21,450 nucleotides of DNA from an uncultured Caryophanales bacterium. Its GTDB lineage: Bacteria; Bacillota_I; Bacilli_A; RFN20; CAG-826. A program made the position numbers and the translations under genes. The notes under the pieces are model-generated. The model made no database searches. It worked only from the letters and a program-made list of their open reading frames with translations, and was not told the origin of the DNA. Position 1 is the first letter of the stretch; the number at the start of each line of letters is the position of its first letter. Below are positions 1 through 5,347 of the stretch, piece after piece. The stretch is taken from contig CABQKC010000029.1 in assembly GCA_902464635.1 (NCBI GenBank), positions 1-21,450 of the forward strand, in the 5' to 3' direction.

Positions 1-771
1 TTTAAAATCAATATGCCCACATCCAACAATGTAATTGCCTAATGTTGCATCAACTAAAGTAAATGGGAAATGGGGCAAATATCCTTGGGTCAATATACTT
101 ATAAAGGCGTTTGGATATAGACCTAATTCAACTGAACTATATTTATTGACCAATGAAGTAATTACAGTTGGGAAAATAGAAACGACATAATTACCTAATA
201 TAAGGAAAACTGCACTAGTTACAAATGAATTACCCATCTGGATAAAGGTGGAGTTAAATAAATAGGCAAATATGAATATGATGCATAACGGCAAATATGC
301 AGCGGCATAATAACCAAATTTATAGACATATTTGACTGCAATTTCGCCGCTACTATAAATAGGAGCAGCTTCAGTTAAATATCTAATTCCAAACAAACCA
401 ATAGAAATCCAATATGAAAGAGTAAATATAGCCAATATCAAGACTATATAGAATAAGTGGTGATGCCTTCTAAGAGATTTCCTATTTAATGGAAGATGAT
501 AGAAGCAATCACTGGAATTCTTCTTATATTTATATAGATTGGCTTTAAAAGATATAAATATGACAAAGGCCATCATTGGATAATAGATATAAAGCAATCC
601 TGAACCTAATGTATTAACATCTCCGCTACGATACCAAGTCCCGTTATTTTCTGGATGATATAAATGACAAGTTAGGAGTTCAGAAGCAAATATGATGGTA
701 AATAATATGGTTAATACTAAAAATAAGACTAGATTCTTCTTAGTTAGGTATTTTAGATATTTCTTATTCAT
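1..771 (-). CDS. ABC transporter permease subunit (3' end outside window)
   Basis: An open frame of 257 codons runs off the left edge without a stop. The product is a polytopic membrane protein: hydrophobic segments lie near residues 16-33, 60-77, 108-128, 155-172, 185-202, and no soluble domain is visible. The ATG at 771 is preferred over the in-frame ATG at 777, because a GGAGGG element lies about 8 nt before 771 but only 2-3 nt before 777. The gene overlaps the end of the ATPase gene by 8 nt, so it is translationally coupled and is most simply the membrane partner of that ATPase. The sequence resembles ABC-2 type permeases of YtrA-controlled clusters in general topology only; I recognise no substrate-defining motif, so export of a lipid, peptide or antimicrobial compound is inference from context. 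Confidence 0.75.
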   Translation of the reverse strand, partial: MNKKYLKYLTKKNLVLFLVLTILFTIIFASELLTCHLYHPENNGTWYRSGDVNTLGSGLLYIYYPMMAFVIFISFKANLYKYKKNSSDCFYHLPLNRKSLRRHHHLFYIVLILAIFTLSYWISIGLFGIRYLTEAAPIYSSGEIAVKYVYKFGYYAAAYLPLCIIFIFAYLFNSTFIQMGNSFVTSAVFLILGNYVVSIFPTVITSLVNKYSSVELGLYPNAFISILTQGYLPHFPFTLVDATLGNYIVGCGHIDFK

Positions 772-1654
772 GCTCATTTCCCTCCATAGAAGCTAGTTTC
801 ATCCTAGAAGCAAATACTTCATCGTTTTCTAATGGGACTTCTTCAAGTAAAGTTGGATTCTTATCCTTTAATTTTTCATAAGCTTCCTTGTTTTCCATGA
901 CGACTACATTATAAATAGATCCGATTTGGCGGAAGGAAACTACCTTAAATCCTAGATTAGTAAAGAAAGCTTCATCTAAAGAAGAAGGATAGGCAATCTG
1001 ATATTTAATTAGATTAGAAGATAAATCATCTTCATTGCCATCTGCTTTTAGGTTTCCTTTATATAAAAGAAGGAAACGGTTGGCTAATCTATCTAGGCAA
1101 GCTAGGTTATGGGTTGCAATTACAATTGTCTTACCTTCAGTTCCTAGTTTAACTATCTTTTCCTTAATGCTTTCTAAAGCTAGAGGATCAATCCCATCAA
1201 ATACTTCATCTAATAACAATATTGGACAGCTTACTGATAAAGAAAGCGCGATGAATAATCTTCTTTTCATTCCTTTGGAAAATGTTGCTACTCTTTTGTC
1301 TAGAGGTAAATCAAATTCCTTGACTAGAGAATAGAATCCTTCTTTATCTATATTATAGAAACAGGAATAGAAATCATATGCCCCAGCGATTTTAGCATCT
1401 TTTGGGCAGTAGGGGTCATCAGGGAGAAAGAATATGCTTTCTTTTGCAAATTTAGTTTTAGCAGGTTCGTTATCAATTAATATCTCGCCTGAATTAGGAT
1501 AAATAACATCGCTAATAAGGCGAAACAAGGTAGACTTACCAGCACCATTTTCTCCCATTAATCCTGTAACACCTTCACTAATATCAATATTAAGGTTATT
1601 GATTGCGGTTACATCATCAAATTTCTTGGTCAGGTTTCTTATTTTTATTTCCAT
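764..1654 (-). CDS. ABC transporter ATP-binding protein (YtrB/YxlF-like)
   Basis: A 296-residue ATPase subunit. Visible motifs are Walker A GENGAGKS (residues 34-41), a signature-like SKGMK (126-130), Walker B ILLLDE (145-150) and the switch histidine in ATH (182). The Q-loop region reads LPDDP (77-81), so the usual glutamine is not evident there; LPDE-type sequences are common in this subfamily. Residues past about 215 form a C-terminal extension typical of single-domain exporter ATPases. It sits between a GntR regulator (10-nt overlap upstream) and the permease (8-nt overlap downstream), the standard layout of self-regulated Bacillota exporters induced by cell-wall or membrane stress. The substrate is unknown. 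An AGGATGG element about 10 nt before the ATG, inside the regulator gene, serves as ribosome site. Confidence 0.92.
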   Translation of the reverse strand: MEIKIRNLTKKFDDVTAINNLNIDISEGVTGLMGENGAGKSTLFRLISDVIYPNSGEILIDNEPAKTKFAKESIFFLPDDPYCPKDAKIAGAYDFYSCFYNIDKEGFYSLVKEFDLPLDKRVATFSKGMKRRLFIALSLSVSCPILLLDEVFDGIDPLALESIKEKIVKLGTEGKTIVIATHNLACLDRLANRFLLLYKGNLKADGNEDDLSSNLIKYQIAYPSSLDEAFFTNLGFKVVSFRQIGSIYNVVVMENKEAYEKLKDKNPTLLEEVPLENDEVFASRMKLASMEGNEHE

Positions 1655-1974
1655 AATTGCTCAACCATCCTTATGATTTCTTCTTTTTTATAATTTAGAG
1701 CATGTAGTTCCTTTAATTTATTAGAAAGGATAAAAGACCTATTATCTTCTTCTTTTCCTTTTACTATATAAATGCCTTTTTGGGGAATGGATTCGACAAT
1801 CCCTTCTTCTTTTAATAAGTCATAGGCTTTGGCAACTGTATTTGGATTAACCATCGTAGCAATCGCATATTCCCTAACAGAAGGAATCTTGTCCCCGAGC
1901 TTATAAACACCTTTCTCGATAAAGGTTTTAAACTGCTCGGCAATAGACATGTATAAAGGTTGCTTGCTGCTCAT
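1645..1974 (-). CDS. GntR-family regulator, YtrA type
   Basis: A 109-residue protein consisting of the GntR winged helix-turn-helix (about residues 5-72, including GDKIPSVREYA and NPNTVAKAY) and a short C-terminal helical tail of about 37 residues. The short tail and the lack of a ligand-binding FadR/HutC domain place it in the YtrA subfamily, whose members act as dimers and repress their own operon with the downstream ABC genes. The overlap with the ATPase gene supports that reading. No Shine-Dalgarno sequence precedes the ATG; see the upstream promoter entry and the leaderless-mRNA finding. The signal it senses cannot be read from the sequence. Confidence 0.92.
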   Translation of the reverse strand: MSSKQPLYMSIAEQFKTFIEKGVYKLGDKIPSVREYAIATMVNPNTVAKAYDLLKEEGIVESIPQKGIYIVKGKEEDNRSFILSNKLKELHALNYKKEEIIRMVEQLWK

Positions 1975-2019
1975 CTGTATTAAGTGTACTAGATAATAAT
2001 AACTATTGCTACTAGAAAT
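1975..2019 (-). promoter_or_regulatory. Probable promoter/operator of the GntR-ABC operon
   Basis: This short gap separates the GntR gene from the terminator of the 52-codon gene, so it must hold the operon's own promoter unless read-through is used. On the plus strand it contains two exact copies of TACTAGA, at 1987-1993 and 2010-2016, 23 bp apart start to start. On the minus strand, TACACT lies 8 nt before the ATG and could act as a poor -10 box. B. subtilis YtrA is known to bind an AGTGTA/TACACT inverted repeat; only one half (TACACT) is present here. Autoregulation is inferred. Confidence 0.35.
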
Positions 2020-2042
2020 AAAAAAATCCCTTTTCCAAGGGA
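2020..2042 (-). terminator. Rho-independent terminator of the 52-codon gene
   Basis: Read on the minus strand: stem TCCCTT, loop GGAA, stem AAGGGA (2042 down to 2027), followed directly by seven T residues. A perfect 6-bp stem with a tetraloop and U-tract is a canonical terminator. It lies 25 nt past the stop of the small gene and isolates it from the GntR operon. Confidence 0.88.
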
Positions 2043-2067
2043 CTAATTTGCTAATAGATAAAGGAAA

Positions 2068-2226
2068 TTAGAATTGGAATTCTTCTGATTCAAAGATAGA
2101 GGCAGCAACCATGTTGATGGAATTTGAATTATCGTTATTTACTTGGCTATATTCCTCTTCGTCTTTGAATAAAGGACCCTTATCGGCAATTTCCTTTAAT
2201 TTAGCGGTATAGGCGATTTCACTCAT
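2068..2226 (-). CDS. Small acidic protein of unknown function (52 aa)
   Basis: I do not recognise this protein. The start at 2226 is chosen because AGGAGG lies 9 nt upstream, the best ribosome site in the window; a longer TTG-initiated frame from 2301 would run through the predicted promoter. The product has about 11 acidic and 4 basic residues, no cysteine or tryptophan, no signal peptide and no membrane segment; the N-terminal third may be helical and the middle is rich in Asn and Ser. It is a single-gene unit with its own promoter, a cre array upstream and a strong terminator downstream, so it is most likely a genuine expressed small protein under carbon catabolite control. Its function is open: a protein-binding regulator is only a guess. 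Confidence 0.65.
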   Translation of the reverse strand: MSEIAYTAKLKEIADKGPLFKDEEEYSQVNNDNSNSINMVAASIFESEEFQF

Positions 2227-2248
2227 GTTATTTATCCTCCTAATTTCG

Positions 2249-2268
2249 TGCTTCTTTTTCTTGAAGCA
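2249..2268 (-). promoter_or_regulatory. 5'-terminal stem-loop of the small-gene mRNA
   Basis: Minus strand: TGCTTC, 8-nt loop, GAAGCA, a perfect 6-bp stem with no U-tract after it. If the -10 box at 2279-2274 is right, transcription starts near 2267, so this hairpin would be the very 5' end of the message. Such 5' stem-loops are known to stabilise bacterial mRNAs. It does not reach the AGGAGG ribosome site at about 2236-2241. Confidence 0.45.
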
Positions 2269-2273
2269 ACATA

Positions 2274-2301
2274 AATATAGTAAGGAAAAAACTAAAAACA
2301 A
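2274..2301 (-). promoter_or_regulatory. Predicted sigma-A promoter of the 52-aa gene
   Basis: Minus strand: -35 TTGTTT (2301-2296), 16-nt spacer, -10 TATATT (2279-2274). The predicted start is near 2267, giving a leader of about 40 nt with a strong ribosome site. The nearest cre-like site ends 12 bp upstream of the -35 box. Confidence 0.45.
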
Positions 2302-2313
2302 GGCTTATGCAAA

Positions 2314-2353
2314 TGTAACCGTTTTCTGAAAACGCTTACTGAAAACGCTTTCA
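2314..2353. promoter_or_regulatory. Three head-to-tail cre-like operators (CcpA/LacI family)
   Basis: Three 14-bp sites follow one another with a 13-bp period, sharing their end bases: 2314-2327 (TGTAACCGTTTTCT), 2327-2340 (TGAAAACGCTTACT) and 2340-2353 (TGAAAACGCTTTCA). Against the B. subtilis cre consensus TGWAANCGNTNWCA they match 13, 13 and 14 of 14 positions by eye. They lie just upstream of the small gene's promoter, with centres at about -53, -66 and -79 from its predicted start, the position used where CcpA activates rather than represses. Another LacI-family protein (MalR or GalR type) could also use CG-centred sites like these. No such regulator gene is in the window. Confidence 0.6.
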
Positions 2354-2380
2354 TAAAAAAGCCCCATAAATAGGGACTTT
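2354..2380 (-). terminator. Rho-independent terminator of the nuclease gene
   Basis: Minus strand: AAGTCCC, 7-nt loop TATTTAT, GGGGCTT (one U-G pair), followed by a T-rich tract. It ends the nuclease transcript about 85 nt after its stop codon, and its T-tract runs directly into the cre array. Confidence 0.8.
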
Positions 2381-2447
2381 GTATAATGTAAATTTATTGA
2401 AAATATTTAGTATTAATTTGTAAGTGCCAATTTATTTTCACTATTTT

Positions 2448-2461
2448 TCATAGCGCTTACA
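2448..2461 (-). promoter_or_regulatory. Isolated cre-like site at the nuclease stop codon
   Basis: Minus strand TGTAAGCGCTATGA matches 13 of 14 cre consensus positions. It abuts the nuclease stop codon, and its centre is 108 bp from the centre of the perfect cre at 2340-2353, about ten helical turns. Chance occurrence is possible because only one copy is here. Confidence 0.3.
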
Positions 2462-4717
2462 TTAATCTTTTTTGGTTTTAATTAGCTTTATTGCAAAGAC
2501 AATTATTCCAGTAGATACCACTAGTATTAATGCGATTAGGATTCTAGGATCAAATGCATTAGAACTAGCTTTAGTCGCTAGTAATGGATTCGCGTTATTC
2601 ATATTGTTAAATATAAAATCTTCATATCCATATTTTTTAGTAATGAAATTATATCTAGCTATAAAACCATTTAATTCAGAAGATTCAGAATTGGACTTTA
2701 TATAATTTTTGATTTTGTCATCTAGATTTAGATAATCGTTCTTTAATTCTTCCCATAAAGAAGAAGGAACATTAGTTTGTTCACAAGCAGTAGAAGTCTT
2801 CTCTAGGAAACTAGCTGCATACTTAATTGCCTCTTCCTTTATATTTATAGAAGGAGGCTCTGGTTCAACATAATTTGGTTCGATATAAATAGAAGGATAA
2901 AGCAAGGAATCATTAGACCCATCATAAGTTTTAAATCTAGGTGAGCCAACATTATATAGAAGAGGGTTATTTGGATAGGCTTCATTAGTGATGATGGACT
3001 TGATTCCATCTAGCTTGATATTCCAGTTAACATTGTCCCCATTAATGCTTAAGCTTTTGGCAGCGCTAGAAGATAATTTGTCTCCATTAGGGAAACTCAA
3101 TGTATAAGTCCCATTAGGATTAACTCCAATAGTAAATATAGATGTTGCTTTATCAAATTCCTCGATTATTTCATCTTTATAGGTAGCCTTGGATGAATTT
3201 AGGAATGTTTTATCAAATGTTGTGGCTATAACGCCTTTATCTTTATTTCCTATTATTATCTTCTTGCCAGACTTCAATTCAGAAGTTGATTTAACTAATG
3301 AATAATATTTAGTAGAAGTAACGATTAAATTAGTAGAAGCCTTGATTGAAGGATTTTCATTCGAAGTAGCAGTTAAAGTAGTGCTTCCATCTTTTAAGGC
3401 AGTTATTTTATTTGAAGCAATGCTAGCAATTGAATTATCTTCAATACTTAAACTAAATTCCTTATTTGAAGCGTCAATAGGAACAAAACTAGGTTCAATT
3501 ATCTTTTCTTCCCCAACGCTTAAAGATATAGAAGAAGGCAGAGTCATAGAAACTAAATCGACTTTATCATTATGCACTTCAATTTCGGCTTTTGCAGATA
3601 AGGAAGAAACTACTTTACTAGTAACGGTTATCTGACATTTACCAATGCTTTTAGCGGTTACTAACCCATTTTTATCTACTGAAGCAATATTAGAATCAGA
3701 AGAATGCCAAGTAACTGATTTATTCGCATTTTCAGGCAAAATCGTGCATTTTAGAGTTTTGCTATTGCCAACTCTAATTCTAGAAGAAGTTTCATCAAGA
3801 GAAATAGAAGTAGGTTCGATTGAAGTCAAAGGTATATTGCCCCAAATATAATCGGCCCATTCAGGATGGTATATAAATGGATTCCTATTGTTTTGGATTA
3901 GATAAACTCTTTCACATCTTTCTTTCTCATATTGGTTCTTTTCTAGATGCTTATTCCAATCTAAAAATAAATTTGTTGAATAAGTGGTGAGCCCGAAGTT
4001 CCCATCCTTTTTAAAATGGGCTACCCCGTTGCCCTGGGTATAATTGCTTCCGGTTTTAGTTACGTATTTAAGGGCAAAATAGAAATAACTTCTTGCTATA
4101 TTGCCTTTCCATTCGTCATTTGGCTCAAAAACAGTCCCGGTATATCCAGGGAAAGAAGAATTGCCTAATTTAGAATATTTATTTTCTGACCAGGTTGTTG
4201 GACTAGAAGTAACCCCCAAAGCAAAATTGCTTCTCATTCCGTTAATTTTCCCATCCGTTGGATACATGTTGAACATGTCTCCGCCTTCCCCGTTTGGTCT
4301 GCCTTTATTGCCACCCCACCAGGATTTAGGTATTAAATGCTCTTTGTTCCAAGCATCTCCTTCTTTAGAATAATTACCTGTATCACCAGGCCTAAGCTTA
4401 GAAATATTCGAATACATGTCAACTAGGTAGCCATCAACAAAATCCGTATCAAGGAAAGTTGAATTAAGCGCCTCGTAGCCTTGTCTTTTCCAGCCATCCC
4501 AAACTTTTGCCTGCAACCTATTAAATAGTTGTTGCCTAGTTAGACTAGGTGCGACTGCTTCGATATCTGCAAAATAAGATTCAGGAGTAGAAGCGGCTTC
4601 TTTCCTTATATATACAAAGTGATTTTCGTTTTGGTTTAGATTATTAATGCTTGGGGTAAATGAAAAAGAAAGAAAAAGCCCTTGTAGTAATAAAAATAAT
4701 TTACTTGCTCGTTTCAT
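2462..4717 (-). CDS. Secreted, membrane-anchored Endonuclease I family DNase with Ig-like domains
   Basis: A 751-residue surface protein. Residues 1-24 look like a signal peptide (basic start, then a hydrophobic run). Residues about 45-295 match the Endonuclease_1 (EndA/NucM) beta-beta-alpha-metal nuclease family: EHLIPKSWWGG (126-136, probable catalytic H127), then GDMFNMYPTDGKING (146-160) and RSNF (162-165), ending in RNPFIYHPEWADYIW. Two bacterial Ig-like (BIG_2) repeats follow (about 299-382 and 388-467), then a beta-rich module (about 470-620), a helical stretch and a C-terminal membrane helix (about 718-745) with a short basic tail. There is no LPXTG motif, so it is anchored by the helix. 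It probably degrades extracellular DNA/RNA for nucleosides and phosphate. It is a single-gene unit with its own terminator. No ribosome site precedes the ATG. Confidence 0.9.
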   Translation of the reverse strand: MKRASKLFLLLQGLFLSFSFTPSINNLNQNENHFVYIRKEAASTPESYFADIEAVAPSLTRQQLFNRLQAKVWDGWKRQGYEALNSTFLDTDFVDGYLVDMYSNISKLRPGDTGNYSKEGDAWNKEHLIPKSWWGGNKGRPNGEGGDMFNMYPTDGKINGMRSNFALGVTSSPTTWSENKYSKLGNSSFPGYTGTVFEPNDEWKGNIARSYFYFALKYVTKTGSNYTQGNGVAHFKKDGNFGLTTYSTNLFLDWNKHLEKNQYEKERCERVYLIQNNRNPFIYHPEWADYIWGNIPLTSIEPTSISLDETSSRIRVGNSKTLKCTILPENANKSVTWHSSDSNIASVDKNGLVTAKSIGKCQITVTSKVVSSLSAKAEIEVHNDKVDLVSMTLPSSISLSVGEEKIIEPSFVPIDASNKEFSLSIEDNSIASIASNKITALKDGSTTLTATSNENPSIKASTNLIVTSTKYYSLVKSTSELKSGKKIIIGNKDKGVIATTFDKTFLNSSKATYKDEIIEEFDKATSIFTIGVNPNGTYTLSFPNGDKLSSSAAKSLSINGDNVNWNIKLDGIKSIITNEAYPNNPLLYNVGSPRFKTYDGSNDSLLYPSIYIEPNYVEPEPPSINIKEEAIKYAASFLEKTSTACEQTNVPSSLWEELKNDYLNLDDKIKNYIKSNSESSELNGFIARYNFITKKYGYEDFIFNNMNNANPLLATKASSNAFDPRILIALILVVSTGIIVFAIKLIKTKKD

Positions 4718-4881
4718 GTTTATATTTAATCAAAAATAGATGTTTTAGTTAATAGTGTTTATTCCCATATTCCCTAAAAATTTCGTTATTAAGGTATATT
4801 TATAGACTTTTTTGTAATTGACTACCTTAAAAGAAAAGTAGTTACTTCTTAAACCCAACTTATTACCTTATAATCAAAAAC
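4718..4881. promoter_or_regulatory. Divergent promoter region, nuclease / mgsA
   Basis: This 164-bp AT-rich gap separates the two divergently read halves of the window. For the nuclease (minus strand), TTAACT and TTAAAT are 17 nt apart, and the second lies 6 nt before the ATG. For mgsA the best -10 is TATAAT at 4869-4874. An imperfect palindrome, AAGTA-GT-TACTT with flanking AAGAA/CTT, lies around 4831-4850 and could be an operator. I see no DnaA boxes and no RNA gene here. Confidence 0.45.
4846..4874 (+). promoter_or_regulatory. mgsA promoter with -10 box 7 nt before the start codon
   Basis: A perfect -10 TATAAT (4869-4874) is preceded by a weak -35 (TTCTTA, 4846-4851) at a 17-nt spacing. 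Only seven bases separate the -10 box from the mgsA ATG, so RNA would start at or within a base or two of the initiation codon. A TTGACT at 4818-4823 is a better -35 but has no good -10 partner. Confidence 0.5.
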
Positions 4882-5253
4882 ATGGAAAAAGAAAATAAAA
4901 TAGTATTAGCCCTTATTGCTCATGACAATAAGAAAGAAGACATCGTGAATTGGTGCAAGGAAAATGTCACCAAATTGAAAGAATTTAGTTTAATAGGAAC
5001 CGGACATACAGCTGCCCTAATTAGTGAAAAGACCGGATTAAAGGTAAAAGGATTTCTATCTGGCCCAATGGGAGGGGATCAACAAATTGGTGCCCTTATT
5101 GCTATGGGAAAGGTAAATATGGTCATATTCTTCTGGGATCCCCTTCAAGCCCAACCTCATGATCCAGATGTTAAGGCCTTGATGAGAATCGCTGCGGTTT
5201 ATGATGTTCCATTCGCGACAAATAAGGCTACTGCCGATGCTTTGCTAAAATAG
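4882..5253 (+). CDS. mgsA: Methylglyoxal synthase
   Basis: A 123-residue cytoplasmic enzyme converting dihydroxyacetone phosphate to methylglyoxal and phosphate, a bypass that relieves sugar-phosphate stress. The family motifs are all present: LIAHD (residues 11-15), GTGHTA (39-44), LSGPMGGDQQIG (59-70, containing the catalytic aspartate D66), FFWDP (83-87) and QPHDPDVKAL (91-100, with H93 and D96). It is shorter than the E. coli protein (152 aa) but complete at both ends of the core. The start is tightly fixed: the conserved strand begins at residue 7 and no other ATG, GTG or TTG lies in frame just upstream, yet there is no Shine-Dalgarno sequence. It is transcribed alone and followed by a probable terminator. 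Confidence 0.95.
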   Translation: MEKENKIVLALIAHDNKKEDIVNWCKENVTKLKEFSLIGTGHTAALISEKTGLKVKGFLSGPMGGDQQIGALIAMGKVNMVIFFWDPLQAQPHDPDVKALMRIAAVYDVPFATNKATADALLK

Positions 5254-5263
5254 TAAAAATACA

Positions 5264-5300
5264 AAAAGAAGCGACCCATGTAGTCATTTTCTTTTATTTT
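5264..5300 (+). terminator. Probable terminator after mgsA
   Basis: AAAAGAA (5264-5270) pairs with TTCTTTT (5289-5295), and an inner GAC/GTC stem closes a 7-nt loop; a T-rich tail, TTTTATTTTT, follows. The stem has an internal mismatch and is AT-rich, so it is weaker than the other terminators here. Confidence 0.5.
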
Positions 5301-5315
5301 TAAATGTTGTAGAAT
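5287..5315 (+). promoter_or_regulatory. Weak predicted promoter of the O-antigen-ligase-like gene
   Basis: TAGAAT (5310-5315) is a 5/6 match to the -10 consensus, with a poor -35 (TTTTCT, 5287-5292) 17 nt upstream, overlapping the mgsA terminator. The gene's ribosome site AAGGT lies at 5335-5339. Confidence 0.3.
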
Positions 5316-5347
5316 ACTTAATGCATCAAATTTTAAGGTAATTTTAA

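Noticed and set aside
1035..1334. Plus-strand reading frame of 99 codons inside the ABC ATPase gene
   Set aside because: It is opposite a clear ATPase with all motifs; the same holds for the other antisense frames within the nuclease, transporter, cls, dehydrogenase and malQ genes.
2068..2301. A 77-codon version of the small gene from a TTG at 2301, giving a hydrophobic N-terminus
   Set aside because: It would start inside the predicted -35 box and run through the -10 box and the 5' hairpin, and it has no ribosome site, whereas AGGAGG stands 9 nt before the ATG at 2226.
4718..4881. Replication origin at the divergent strand switch
   Set aside because: No DnaA-box clusters or dnaA/dnaN/gidA-type neighbours; an ordinary divergent promoter region explains it.
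5264..5300. Riboswitch or small RNA between mgsA and the O-antigen-ligase-like gene
   Set aside because: Only a simple hairpin with a T-rich tail is visible; there is no conserved riboswitch core and the gap is 94 nt.
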